From: Rattus norvegicus
Taxonomy: Eukaryota; Chordata; Mammalia; Rodentia; Muridae
Direction: 5' to 3'
Assembly: GCF_036323735.1 (NCBI RefSeq)
Contig: NC_086029.1
Span: 8,045,816 to 8,109,815 of the forward strand
DNA: 64,000 nt
The position numbers and the translations under genes are program-made. The notes beneath the pieces are model-generated. The model did no database searches, was not told where the DNA came from, and was given only the letters and a program-made list of their open reading frames with translations. Shown piece by piece: positions 50,701 through 63,661 of this stretch (the first letter of the stretch is position 1; each line of letters opens with the position of its first letter).

Positions 50701-53173
50701 TCCCAATAGGATTCGCACGTAATAAGCTTGTTATTCAAGATAGAGCAACGTTTCAACGAACAGAAACACTGTTTCTTTGTGAATTCAGTTAGTTCCCAGT
50801 AGCCTGCTCGTGTAATATGTGTACTTTTAAAGATTTATCAAAATTTGGTGAGCCGAATATGAGTAACATGGTGAATTCGGTTAGTACCCAATAGGCCGCA
50901 GTATTAATAAGTGGACTCTTCAGGATATAGAAAAATTTTCACGAATGGTATCAAAATTTCATGAGATTTCAGTGATTTCCCAAAGGGACATGCTTGTATG
51001 AGTTTGTTTTTCAATATAGAGCAACATTTTAAGGAACGGAATCTAAGTATCATTGTGAATTCAGTAGGTTCCAAATAGGATTCGCATGTAATATGCTAGT
51101 TATTCAAGATAGAGCAACGTTTTAACGAACTGAAACACTGTTTCTTTGTGAATTCAGTTAGTTCCCAGTAGAAGGCTCTTGTAATATGTGTACTTTTAAA
51201 GACTTATCAAAACTTGGTGAGCCGAATCTGAGTAAAATTGTGACACGGTTAGTTCCCAATAGGCCGCAGTAGTAATAAGTGGACTGTTCGGGATATAGAA
51301 AATTTTTCACGAATGGAATCAAAATTTCTTGGCCAATCCAGTGAGTTCCCAATGGGACATGCTTGTATGAGTTTGCTTTTCAATATAGAGCAACATTTTA
51401 AGGAACGGAATCTAAGTATCATGGTGATTTCAGTAGGTTCCCACTAGGATTCGCATGTAATAAGCTTGTTATTCAAGGTAGAGCAACGTTTTAACGAACT
51501 GAAACACTGTTTCTTTGTGAATTCAGTTAGTTCCCAGTAGCAAGCCCTTGTAATATGTGTACTTTTAAAGATTTATCAAAATTTGGTGTGCCGATTCTGA
51601 GTAACATGGTGAATCGGTTAGTTCCCAATAGGCCGCAGTAGTAATAAGTGGACTGTTCGGGATATAGAAAAATTTTCACGAATGGAATCAAAATTTCTAG
51701 GCGAATTCAGTGAGTTCCCAAAGGGACATGCTTGTATGAGTTTGCTTTTCAATATAGAGCAACATTTTAAGTAACGGAATATAAGTATCATTGTGAATTC
51801 AGTAGGTCCCAATAGGTTTCGCATGTTATTAGCTTGTTTTTAAAATTGAGCAACGTTTTAACGAACTGAAACACTGTTTCTATGTGAATTCAGTTAGTTC
51901 CCAGTAGCCTGCTCTTGTAATTTGTGTACTTTTAAAGATTTATCAAAATTTGGTGAACCGAATCTGAGTAACATGGTGAATTCGGTTAGTACCCAATAGG
52001 CCGCAGTAGTAATAAGTGGACTGTTTGGGATATAGAAAAATTTTCACGAATGGAATCAAAATTTCTATGCGAATTCAGTGAGTTCCCAAAGGGACATGCT
52101 TGGATGAGTTTGCTTTTCAATATAGAGCAAAATTTAAGGAACGGAATCTAATTATCATGGTGAATTCAGTACTTCCCAATAGGTTTCGCATGTTATTAGC
52201 TTGTTATTAAGATAGAGCAACGTTTTAACGAACCATAAACAATGTTTTTTTGTGAATTCAGTTAGTTCCCAGTAGCTTGCTCTTGTATTTTGTGTATTTT
52301 TAAAGATTTATCAAAATTTGGTGAGCCTAATCTGAGTAACATGGTGAATTCGGTTAGTTCCCAATGGGAAGCAGTAGTAATAAGTGGACTGTTCAGGATA
52401 GAGAAAAATTTTCACGAATGGAATCTAAATTTCTAGGCGAATTCAGTGAGTTCCCAATGGGACATGCTTGTATGAGTTTGCTTTTCAATATAGAGCATCA
52501 TTTTAAGGAAAGGAATCTATGTATCATGGTGAATTGATTAGGTTCCCAATAGGATTCGCATGTAATAAGATTGTTATTCTAGATAGAGCAACGTTTTAAC
52601 GAACTGAAACACTGTTTCTTTGTGAATTCAGTTAGTTCCCAGTAGCAGGCTCTTATAATATGTGTACTTTTAAAGATTACAAAATTTGTTTAGCCGAATC
52701 TTAGTAACATGTTGAATTTGGTTTGTTCCACAGGTCTGCAGTAGTATTAACTAGACTGTTCGGGATGTAGAAATTTTCAAGAATGGAATCAAAATTTCTA
52801 GGAGATTTCAGTGAGGTCCCAATGGGACATGCTTGTATGAGTTTGCTTTTCAATATAGAGCAACATTTTAAAGAACGGAATCTAAGTATCATGGTGATTT
52901 CAGTAGGTTCCCATTAGGATTCGCATGTAATAAGCTTGTTATTCAAGATAGAGCAACGTTTTAACGTACTGAAACACCTTTTCTTTGTGAATTCAGTTAG
53001 TTCCCAGTTGCAGGGTCTTTTAATATGTGTACTTTTAAAAATTTATCAAAATTTGGTGAGCCGAATCTGAGTAACATGGTGAATTCGGAGAGTTCCCAAT
53101 AGGCCTCTGTAGTAATAAGTGGACTGTTTGGAATATAGTAAAATTTTCACGAATGGAATCAAAATTTCTAGGC
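47728..53173. repeat. Heterogeneous satellite domain
   Basis: About 15 monomers without a long HOR. Two adjacent monomers around 48300-48870 are close copies, both with GATTGGAATC and GAGCAAAATTTTAAGG. The stretch from about 52391 to 52760 closely matches 36740-37110 of segment A (GAATCTAAATTTCTAGG, GAGCATCATTTTAAGG, GAATTGATTAGG) and then diverges. This is a displaced fragment of A or its ancestor. No other content is seen. Confidence 0.85.
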
Positions 53174-53635
53174 GAATTCAGTGAGTTCCCAATGGGACAT
53201 TCTCCTATAAGTTTACTCTTCAATATAGAGCAACATTTTAAGGAACGGTATCTAAGTATCATGGTCATTTCAGTGCGTTCCCATTAGGATTCTCATGTAA
53301 TAAGCTTGTTATTCAATATAGATCAACGTTTTAATGAACTGAAACTCTGTTTCTTTGTGAATTCAGTTAGTTCCCAGTAGCAGGCCCTTGTAATATGTGT
53401 ACTTTTAAAGATTTATCAATATTTGGTGAGCCGAATCTGAGTCACATCGTGAATTCGGTTAGTTCCCAGAAGCCTGCTCTTGTAATATATGTGCTTTTAA
53501 AGATTTATCAAAATTTGGTGACCCGAATATGAGTAACGTAGTGAATTCGTTTAGTTCCCAATAGGCCGTACTTGTAATAAGTGGACTGTTCGGGATATAG
53601 AAATATTTTCACGAATGGAATCAAAATTTCTAGGC
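53174..53635. repeat. Five-subunit monomer a-b-c-c'-d (462 bp), no. 1
   Basis: The usual c (53359-53450) is followed by a second c-type subunit (53451-53542), then d. The extra subunit opens GAATTCGGTTAGTTCCCAGA, a d-like opening on a c body, and ends GACCCGAATATGAG. Its subunit a has CTCCTATAAGTTTACTCTTC, shared with nos. 2 and 5, which defines one subfamily of these long monomers. Confidence 0.92.
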
Positions 53636-54185
53636 GAATTCAGTGATTTCCCAATGGGACATGCTTTACGAGTTTGCTTTTCAATATAGAGAAACATAAG
53701 GAACGGAATCTAAGTATCATGGTGAATTCAGTAGGTTTCCAATAGGATTCGCATGGAATAAGCATGTTACTCAAGATAGAGCAACGTTTTAACGAACTGA
53801 AACACTGTTTCTTTGTGAAGTCGGATAGTTCCCTGTAGCAGGCCCTTGTAATGTGTGTACTTTTAAGATTTATCAAAATTTGGTGAGCCGAATATGAGTA
53901 ACATGATGAATTCGGTTAGTTCCCAATAGAGCGCAGTGGTAATAAGTAGACTCTTCGGGATATAGAACAATTTTCACGAATGGAATCAAAATTTGTAGGA
54001 TATTTCAGTGAGTTCTCAATGGGACATGCTTGTATGAGTTTGCTTTTCAATATAGAGCAACATTTTAAGGAATAGAATCTAAGTATCATGGTGAATTCAA
54101 TAGGTTCCCAATAGGTTTCGCATGTAATAAGCTTGTTATTCAAGATACAGCAACGTTTTAACGAACTGAAACACTGTTACTTTGT

Positions 54186-54921
54186 GAACTCAATTAGATC
54201 CCAGTAGCCTGCTCTTGCAATATGTGTAGTTTTAAAGATTTATCAATTTGGTGAGCCGAATCTGATAAACATCGTGAATTCGGTTAGTTCCCAATAGGCC
54301 TGAGTTTTAATAAGTGGACTGTTCGGGATATAGAAAAATGTTCACGAATGGAATCAAAATTTCTAGGCAAATTCAGTGAGTTCCCAATGGGACATGCTTG
54401 TATGAGTTTGCTTTTCAATATAGAGCAACATTTTAAAGATCGGAATCTAAGTATCATGGTGAATTCAGTAGATTCCCAATAGGATTCGCATATAATAAGC
54501 ATGTTATACAATATAGAGCAACGTTTTAACGAACTGAAACACTGTTTCATTGTGAATTCAGTTAGTTCCCAGTAGCAGGCCTTGTAATATGTGTACTTTT
54601 AAGATTTATCAAAATTTGGTGAGCCGAATCTGAGTAACATGTTGAATTCGGTTAGTTCCCAATAGGCCGCAGTAGTAATAAGTGGACTGATCGTAATATA
54701 GAAAAATTTATACGAATGGAATCAAAATTTCTTGGCGAATTCAGTGAGTTCCCAATGGGACATGCTTGTCTGAGTTTGCTTTTCAATATAGAGCAACATT
54801 TTAAGGAACGGAATGTAAGTATCATGGTGAATTCATTAGGTCCCCAATAGGATTCGCATGTAATAAGCTTGTTATTCAAGACAGAGCAACGTTTTAACGA
54901 ACTGAAACACTGTTACTTTGT
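54186..54921. repeat. Two-monomer HOR (736 bp), copy 1
   Basis: Two monomers repeated in tandem with a period of exactly 736 bp. Markers are GAACTCAATTAGATCCC, CTTGCAATATGTGTAG, a d with GGCCTGAGTTTTAATAAG, and another with GTGGACTGATCGTAATATAG. One c subunit has lost two bases (GCAGGCCTTG, CTTTTAAGATTT), which makes the dimer slightly short. Confidence 0.92.
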
Positions 54922-55657
54922 GAACTCAATTAGATCCCAGTAGCCTGCTCTTGCAATATGTGTAGTTTTAAAGATTTATCAATTTGGTGAGCCGAATCTG
55001 ATAAACATCGTGAATTCGGTTAGTTCCCAATAGGCCTGAGTTTTAATAAGTGGACTGTTCGGGATATAGAAAAATGTTCACGAATGGAATCAAAATTTCT
55101 AGGCAAATTCAGTGAGTTCCCAATGGGACATGCTTGTATGAGTTTGCTTTTCAATATAGAGCAACATTTTAAAGATCGGAATCTAAGTATCATGGTGAAT
55201 TCAGTAGATTCCCAATAGGATTCGCATATAATAAGCATGTTATACAATATAGAGCAACGTTTTAACGAACTGAAACACTGTTTCATTGTGAATTCAGTTA
55301 GTTCCCAGTAGCAGGCCTTGTAATATGTGTACTTTTAAGATTTATCAAAATTTGGTGAGCCGAATCTGAGTAACATGTTGAATTCGGTTAGTTCCCAATA
55401 GGCCGCAGTAGTAATAAGTGGACTGATCGTAATATAGAAAAATTTATACGAATGGAATCAAAATTTCTTGGCGAATTCAGTGAGTTCCCAATGGGACATG
55501 CTTGTCTGAGTTTGCTTTTCAATATAGAGCAACATTTTAAGGAACGGAATGTAAGTATCATGGTGAATTCATTAGGTCCCCAATAGGATTCGCATGTAAT
55601 AAGCTTGTTATTCAAGACAGAGCAACGTTTTACCGAACTGAAACACTGTTTCATTGT
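54922..55657. repeat. Two-monomer HOR (736 bp), copy 2
   Basis: Direct tandem copy of the preceding dimer with all its private variants. The array then leaves the dimer: the next c keeps GAACTCAATTAGATCCC but has the ordinary CTTGTAATATGTGTAC. Confidence 0.92.
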
Positions 55658-56950
55658 GAACTCAATTAGATCCCAGTAGCCTGCTCTTGTAATATGTGTA
55701 CTTTTAAAGATTTATCAAAATTTGGTGAGCCGAATCTGAGTAACATCGTGAATTCGGTTAGTTCAAAATGGGCCGCAGTAGTAATAATTGGACTGTTCGG
55801 GATATAGAAAAATTTTCACGAACGGAATCAAAATTTCTAGGCGAATTCAGTGAGTTCCCAATGGGACATGCTTGTATGAGTTTGCTTTTCAATATAGAGC
55901 AACATTTTAAAGAACGGAATCTAAGTAACTTGGTGAATTCAGGTGGTTCCCAATAGGATTCGCATGTAATAAGCTTGTTATTGAAGATAGAGCAAAGTTT
56001 TAACGAACTGAAACACTGTTTCTTTGTGAATTCGGTTAGTTCCCAGTAGCCTGCTCTTGTAATATGTGTACTTTTAAAGATTTATCAAAATTTGGTGAGC
56101 CGAATCTTAGTAACATAGTGAATTCGTTTAGTTCCCAATAGGCCGCATTAGTAATAAGTGGACTGTTCGGGATATAGAAAAATTTTCACGAATGGAATCA
56201 AAATTTCTGGGAGAATTCAGTGATTTCCCAATGGGACATGCTTGTATGAGTTTGCTTTTCAATATAGAGCAATATTTTAAGGAATGGAATCTAAGTATCA
56301 TGAAGAATTCAGTAGGTTCCCAATAGTTTTCACATGTAATAAGCATGTTATTCAAGATAGACCAACATATTAACGAACTTAAACACTGTTTCATTGTGAA
56401 GTCTGTTAGTTACCAGTAGCAGGCCCTTGGAATATGTGTACTTTTATGATTTATCAAAATTTGGTGAGCCGAATCTGAGTAACATTGTGAATTCGGTTAG
56501 TTCCCAATAGGGCGCAATAGTAATAAGTGGACTGTTCGGGATATAGAAAAATTTTCACGAATGGAATCAAAATTTGTAGGCGAATTCAGTGAGTTCCCAA
56601 TGGGACATGCTTGTATGAGTTTGCTTTTCAATATAGAGCAACATTTTAAGAACGGAATCTAAGTATCATGGTGATTTCAGTAGGTTCCAAGTAGGATTCG
56701 CATGTAATAAGCTTGTTATTCAAGATAGAGCAACGTTTTAACGAACTGAAACACCTTTTCTTTGTGAATTCAGTTAGTTCCCAGTAGCATGGTCTTTTAA
56801 TATGTGTACTTTTAAAAATTTATCAAAATTTGGTGAGCCGAATCTGAGTAACATGGTGAATTCGGAGAGTTCCCAAAAGGCCGCTGTAGTAATAAGTGGA
56901 CTGTTTGGGATATAGTAAAATTTTCACGAATGGAATCAAAATTTCTAAGC

Positions 56951-57411
56951 GAATTCAGTGAGTTCCCAATGGGACATTTTCCTATAAGTTTACTCTTCAA
57001 TATAGAGCAACATTTTAAGGAACGGTATCTAAGTATCATGGTCATTTCAGTGCGTTCCCATTAGGATTCGCATGTAATAAGCTTGTTATTCAATATAGAA
57101 CAACGTTTTAATGAACTGAAACTCTGTTTCTTTGTGAATTCAGTTAGTTCCCAGTAACAGGCCCTTGTAATATGTGTACTTTTAAAGATTTATCAATATT
57201 TGGTGAGCCGAATCTGAGTAACATCGTGAAATCGGTTAGTTCCCAGAAGCCTGCTCTTGTAATATATGTGCTTTTAAAGATTTATCAAAATTTGGTGACC
57301 GAATATGAGTAACGTAGTGAATTCGTTTAGTTCGCGATAGGCCGTACTTGTAATAAGTGGACTGTTCGGGATATGGAAATATTTTCACGAATGGAATCAA
57401 AATTTCTAGGC
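56951..57411. repeat. Five-subunit monomer (461 bp), no. 2
   Basis: Extra c-type subunit at 57228-57318, opening GAAATCGGTTAG. It has the same a and b variants as no. 1 (CCTATAAGTTTACTCTTC; CATTTCAGTGCGTTCCC) and the same GGCCGTACTTGTAATAAG form of d. Confidence 0.92.
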
Positions 57412-58145
57412 GAATTCAGTGAGTTCCCAATGGGACATGCTTGTATGAGTTTGCTTTTCAATATAGAGAAACATAAGGAACGGAATCTAAGTATCATGGT
57501 GAATTCAGTAGGTTCCCAATAGGATTCGCATGTAATAAGGTTGTTATTCAAGATAGAGCAATTTTTAACGAACTGAAACACTGTTTCTTTGTGAATTCAG
57601 TTAGTTCCCAGTAGCAGGCCCTTGTAATATGTGTACTTTTAAAGATTTATCCAAATTTGGTGACCCGAATCTGAGTAACATGGTGAATTCGGTTAGTTCC
57701 CAATAGGCCGCAGTAGTAATAAGTGGACTGTTTAGGATATAGAAAAATTTTCACGAGTGGTATCAAAATTTCTACGCGAATTCAGTGAGTTTCCAATGGG
57801 ACATGCTTGTATGAGGTTGTTTTTCAAAATCGAGCAACATTTTAAGGAACAGAAGCTAAGTATCATGGTGAATTCAATAGATTCCCAATAGGATTCGCAT
57901 GTAATAAGCTTGTTACTCAAGATAGAGCAAGTTTTAACGAACTGAAACACTGTTTCTTTGTGAATTCAGTTAGTTCCCAGTAGCAGGCTCTTTTAATATG
58001 TGTACTTTTAAAGATTTTCAAAATTTGGTGAGCCGAATATGAGTAACATGGTGAATTCGGAGATTTCCCAATAAGCCGCAGTAGTAATAAGTGGACTGTT
58101 CGGGATATAGAAAAATTATCACGAATGGAATCAAAATTACTAGGC

Positions 58146-58605
58146 GAATTCAGTGAGTTCGCAATGGGAGATGCTTGTATAAGTTTGCCTTTCAATATAG
58201 AGCAACATCTTAAGGAACGGAATCTAAGATTCATGGTGATTTCAGTAGGTTCCCATTAGGATTCGCATGTAATAAGCTTGTTATTCAAGATAGAGCAACG
58301 TTTTAACGAACTGAAACTCTGTTCTTTGTGAATTCAGTTAGTTCCCAGTAGCAGGCCCTTGTAATATGTGTACTTTTAAAGATTTATCAAAATTTGGTGA
58401 GCCGAATATGAGTAATATCGTGAATTCGGTTAGTTCCCAGTAGCCTGCTCTTGTAATATGTGTACTTTTAAAGATTTATCAAAATTTGGGGACCCGAATA
58501 TGAGTACCATAGTGAATTCGTTTAGTTCCCAATAGGCCGCAGTAGTAAGAAGTGTACTGTTCGGGATATAGAAAAAATTCACGAATGGAATCAAAATTTA
58601 TAGGC
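58146..58605. repeat. Five-subunit monomer (460 bp), no. 3
   Basis: Extra c-type subunit at 58422-58513, again ending GACCCGAATATGAG. Its a subunit reads GAGTTCGCAATGGGAGATGC and TATAAGTTTGC, shared with the truncated no. 7 at the window end, so it belongs to a second subfamily. Confidence 0.92.
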
Positions 58606-59340
58606 GAATTCAGTGATATCCCAGTGGGACATGCTTGTATGAGTTTGCTTTTCAATATAGAGCAACATAAGTAACGGAATCTAAGTATCATGGTGAATTC
58701 AGTAGGTTCCCAATAGGATTCACATGTAATAAGCTTGTTATTCAAGATAGAGCAAGTTTTAACGAACTGAAACACTGTTTCTTTGTGAATTCAGTTAGTT
58801 CCCAGTAGCAGGCCCTTGTAATGTGTGTACTTTTAAAGATTTATCAAAATTTGGTGAGTCGAATCTGAGTAACATGGTGAATTCGGTTAGTTTCCAATAG
58901 GCCGCAGTAGTAATAAGTGGACTGTTCGGGATATAGAAAAATTTTCACGAATGGAATGAAAATTTCTAGGCGAATTCCGTGATTCCCAATGGGACATGCT
59001 TGTATGAGTTTGCTTTTCAATATAGAGCAACATTTTAAGGAACGGAATCAAAGAATCATGTTGATTTCAGTATGTTCCCATTAGGATTCGCTTGTAATAA
59101 CCTTGTTATTCAAGATAGAGCAACGTTTTAACGAACTATAACACTGTTTTTTTGTGAAGTCGGTTAGTTCCCAATAGCAGGCCCTTGTAATATGTGTACT
59201 TTTAAAGATTTATCAAAATTTGGTGAGCCGAATCCGAGTAACATCGTAAATTCTTTTAGTTCCCAATGGGCTGCAGTAGTAATAAGTGGACTGTTCGGGA
59301 TATTGAAAAATTTTCACGAATGGAATAATAATTTCTAGGC

Positions 59341-59799
59341 GAATTCAGTGAGTTCCCAATGGGACATGCTTGTATGAGTTTGCTCTTCAATATAGAGCAA
59401 CATTTTAAGGAACGGAATCTAAGTATAATGGTGATATCTGTAGGTTCCCATTAGGATTCGCATGTAATAAGCTTGTTATTCAAGATAGAGCAACGTTTTA
59501 ACGAACTGAAGCACTGTTTCGTTGTGAATTCAGTTAGTTCCCAGTACCAGGCTTTTGTAATATGTGTACTTTAAAGATTTCAAATTTTGGTGAGCCGAAT
59601 CTGAGTAACATCGTGAATTCGGTTAGTTCCCAGTAGCCTGCTCTTGTAATATGTGTACTTTTAATTATTTATCAAAATTTGGTGACCCGAATATGAGTAA
59701 CATAGTGAATTCGTTTAGTTCCCAATAGGCCGCATTAGTAATAAGTGGACACTTCGGGATATAGAAAAATTTTCATGAACTGAATCAAAATTTCTAGGC
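59341..59799. repeat. Five-subunit monomer (459 bp), no. 4
   Basis: Extra c-type subunit at 59615-59706 with CTTTTAATTATTTATC and GACCCGAATATGAG. It is the only one of the six complete long monomers whose following a subunit keeps CATTTTAAAG instead of the shortened CATAAG. Confidence 0.9.
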
Positions 59800-61269
59800 T
59801 AATTCAGTGAGTTCCCTATGGGACATGTTTGTATGAGTTTGCTTTTCAATATAGAGCAACATTTTAAAGAACGGAATCTAAGTAACATGGTGAATTCAGG
59901 AGATTCCCAATAGGATTCGCATATAATAAGCTTGTTATTCAAGATAGAGCAACGTTTTAATGAACTGAAACACTGTATCTTTGTGAATTCAGTTAGTTCC
60001 CAGTAGCCTGATCTTGTAATATGTGTACATTTAAAGATTTATCAAAATTTGGTGACCCGAATCTGAGTAACATGGTGCATTCGGTTAGTTCCCAATAGGC
60101 CGCAGTAGTAATAAGTGGACTGTTCGGGATATAGAAAAATTTGCACGAATGGAATCAAAATTTCTAGGTGAATTCAGTGAGTTCCAAATGGGACATGCTT
60201 GTATGAGTTTTCTTTTCAATATAGAGCAACATTTTAAAGAGCGGAATCTAAGTATCATGGTGAATTCAGTAGATTCCCAATAGTATTCACATGTAATAAG
60301 CATGATATTCAAGATAGAGCAACGTTTTAACGAACTGAAACACTGTTTCTTTGTGAATTCAGTTAGTTCCCAGTAGCAGGCCCTTGTAATATGTGTACTT
60401 TTAAGATTTATCAAAATTTGGTGAGCCGAATCTTAGTAACATTGTGAATTCGGTTAGTTCCCAATAAGCCTGAGTAGTAATAAGTGGACTGTTCGGGATA
60501 TAGAACAATTTTCACGAATGGAATAATAATTTCTAGGCGAATTCAGTGAGTTCCCAATGGGACATGCTTGTATGAGTTTGCCTTTCAATATAGAGCAACA
60601 TAAGGAACGGAATCTAAGTATCATGGTGAATTCAGTAGGTTCCCAGTAGGATCGCAGGTAATAAGCTTCTTATACAAGATGGAGCAGTTTAACGAACTAA
60701 AACACTATTTCTTTGTGAATTCAGTTAGTTCCATGTAGCAGGCCCTTGTAATATATGTACTTTTAAAGATTTATCCAAATTTGGTGAGCCGAATCTGAGT
60801 AACATGTTGAATTCGGTTAGTTCCAAATAGGCCGCAGTAGTAATAGGTGGACTGTTCGGGATATAGAAAAATTTTCACGAACAGAATCAAAATGTCTAAG
60901 CGAATTCAGTGAGTTCCCAATGGGACATGCTTGTATGAGTTTGCTTTTCAATATAGAGCAACATTTTAAAGAACGGAATCTAAGTAACATGGTGAATTCA
61001 GGAGGTTCCCAATAGGATTCGCATGTAATAAGTTTATTATTCAAGATACAGCAACGTTTTAACGAACTGAAACACTGTTTCTTTGTGAATTCAGTTAGTT
61101 CCCAGTAGCAGGCTCTTGTAATATTTGTACTTTTAAAGATTTCAAAATTTGGTGAGCCGAATCTCAGTAACATGGTGAATTCGGTTAGTTCCTAATGGGC
61201 CGCCGTAGTAATAAGTGGACTGTTTGGGATATAGAAAAATTTTCATGAATGGAATCAAAATTTCTAGGC

Positions 61270-61731
61270 GAATTCAGTGAGTTCCCAATGGGACATTCTT
61301 CTATAAGTTTACTCTTCAATATAGAGCAACATTTTAAGGAACGGTATCTAAGTATCATGGTCATTTCAGTGCGTTCCCATTAGGATTCGCATGTAATAAG
61401 CTTGTTATTCAATATAGAACAACGTTTTAATGAACTGAAACTCTGTTTCTTTGTGAATTCAGTTAGTTCCCAGTAGCAGGCCCTTGTAATATGTGTACTT
61501 TTAAAGATTTATCAATATTTGTTGAGCCGAATCTGAGTAACATCGTGAATTCGATTAGTTCCCAGAAGCCTGCTCTTGTAATATGTGTGCTTTTAAAGAT
61601 TTATCAAAATTTGGTGACCCGAATATGAGTAACATAGTGAATTCGTTTAGTTCCCAATAGGCCGTACTTGTAATAAGTGGACTGTTCAGGATATAGAAAA
61701 ATTTTCACGAATGGAATCAAAATTTATAGGC
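61270..61731. repeat. Five-subunit monomer (462 bp), no. 5
   Basis: Extra c-type subunit at 61547-61638. It shares the a, b and d variants of nos. 1 and 2, including GGCCGTACTTGTAATAAG. The next a subunit has the shortened CAACATAAGG. Confidence 0.92.
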
Positions 61732-62061
61732 TAATTCAGTGATTTCCCAATGGGACATGATTGTATGAGTTTGCTTTTCAACATAGAGCAACATAAGGAA
61801 CGGAATCTAAGTATCATGGTGAATTCAGTAGGTTCCCAGTAGGATTCGCAGGTAGTAAGCTTGTTATTCAAGATAGAGCAACGTTTTACCGAACTGAAAC
61901 ACTGTTTCTTTGTGAATTCAATTAGATCCCAGTACCTGCTCCTGTAATATGTGTACTTTTAAAGATTTATCAAAATTTGGTGAGCCGATCTGAGTAACAT
62001 GGTGAATTCGGTTAGTTCCCAATAGGCCGCAGTTGTAGTAAGTGGACTGTTCGGGATATAG

Positions 62062-62090
62062 AAAAATTTTCACGAATGGAATCAAAATTT
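62062..62090. repeat. Pair of helically phased A/T tracts in subunit d
   Basis: AAAAATTTT (62062-62070) and AAAATTT (62084-62090) have centres 21 bp apart, about two helical turns. The same arrangement recurs in most d subunits, so the array has phased tracts about every 368 bp. Phased A-tracts are a known cause of intrinsic DNA curvature; whether this DNA is bent is inference. Confidence 0.6.
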
Positions 62091-62096
62091 CTAGGC

Positions 62097-62556
62097 GAAT
62101 TCAGTGAGTTCCCAATGGGACATGCTTGTATGAGTTTGTTTTCAATATAGAGCAACATTTTAAGGAACGGAATCTAAGTGTCATGGTGATTTCAGTAGGT
62201 TCCCAATAGGATTCGCATGTAATAAGCTTGTTATTCAAGATAGAGCAACGTTTTAACGAACTGAAGCACAGTTTCCTTGTGAATTCAGTTGTTTCCCAGT
62301 AGCAGGCCCTTGTAATATGTGTACTTTGAAAGATTTATCAAAATTTGGTGAGCCGAATCTGAGTAACATCGTGAATTCGGTTAGTTCCCATTAGCCTGCT
62401 CTTGTAATATGTGTACTTTTAAAGATTTATCAAAATTTGTTGACCCGAATATGAGTAACATAGTGAATTCGTGTAGTTCCCAATAGGCCGCTTTTGTAAT
62501 AAGTGGACTGTTCGGGATATAGAAAAATTTTCATGAATGGAATAAAATTTCTAGGC
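62097..62556. repeat. Five-subunit monomer (460 bp), no. 6
   Basis: Extra c-type subunit at 62373-62464, opening GAATTCGGTTAGTTCCCATT. The a subunit is of the ordinary type, so this copy belongs to neither of the two subfamilies above. The next a subunit again has CAACATAAGG. Confidence 0.9.
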
Positions 62557-63661
62557 GAATTCAGTGATTTCCCAATGGTACATGCTTGAATGAGTTTGCT
62601 TTTCAATATAGAGCAACATAAGGAATGGAATGTAAGTATCATGGTGAATTCAGTAGGTTCCCAATAGGATTCGCATGTAATAAGCTCTTTATTCAAGAGA
62701 GACCAAGTTTTTACGAACTGAAACACTGTTTCTTTGTGAATTCAGTTAGTTCCCAGTAGGAGGCCCTTGTAATATATGTACTTTTAAAGATTTATCCAAA
62801 TTTGGTGAGCCGAATCTGAGTAACATCATGAATTCGGTTTGTTCCCAATGAGCCGCAGTAGTAATAAGTGGACTGTTCGGGATATAGAAAAATTTTCACG
62901 AATGGAATAAAAATTTCTAGGAGATTTCAGTGATTTCCCAATGGGACATGCTTGTATGAGTTTGTTTTTCAATATAGAGCAACATTTTAAGGTACGGAAC
63001 CTAAGTATCATGGTGAATTCAGTAGGTTCCCAATAGGATTCGCATGTAATAAGCATGTTACTCAAGATAGAGAAACGTTTTAACGAACTGAAACACTGTT
63101 TCTTTGTGAAGTCGGATAGTTCCCTGTAGCACGCCATTGTAATATGTGTACTTTTAAGATTTATCAAAATTTGGTGAGCCGAAACTGAGTAACATTGTGA
63201 ATTCGGTTAGTTCCCAATAGGGCGCAATAGTAATAAGTGGACTTTTCGGAATATAGAAAAATTTTCACGAATGGAATCAAAATTTCTAGGCGAATTCAGT
63301 GATTTCCCAATGGGACATGCTTGTATGAGTTTGCTTTTCAATATAGAGCAACATTTTAAGGAACGGAACCTAAGTATCAAGGTGAATTCAGTAGGTTCCC
63401 AATGGGATTCGCATGTAATAAGCTTGTTATTCAAGATAGAGCAACGTTTTAACGAACTGAATGACTGTTTCATTGTGAATTCAGTTAGTTCCCAGTAGCA
63501 GGCTCTTTTAATATGTGTACTTTTAAAGATTTATCAAAATTTGGTGAGCCGAATCTGAGTAACATGGTGAAATCGGAGATTTCCCAATAGGCCGCAGTAG
63601 TAATAAGTGGACTGTTCGGGATATAGAAAAATTTTCACGAATGGAATCAAAATTACTAGGC

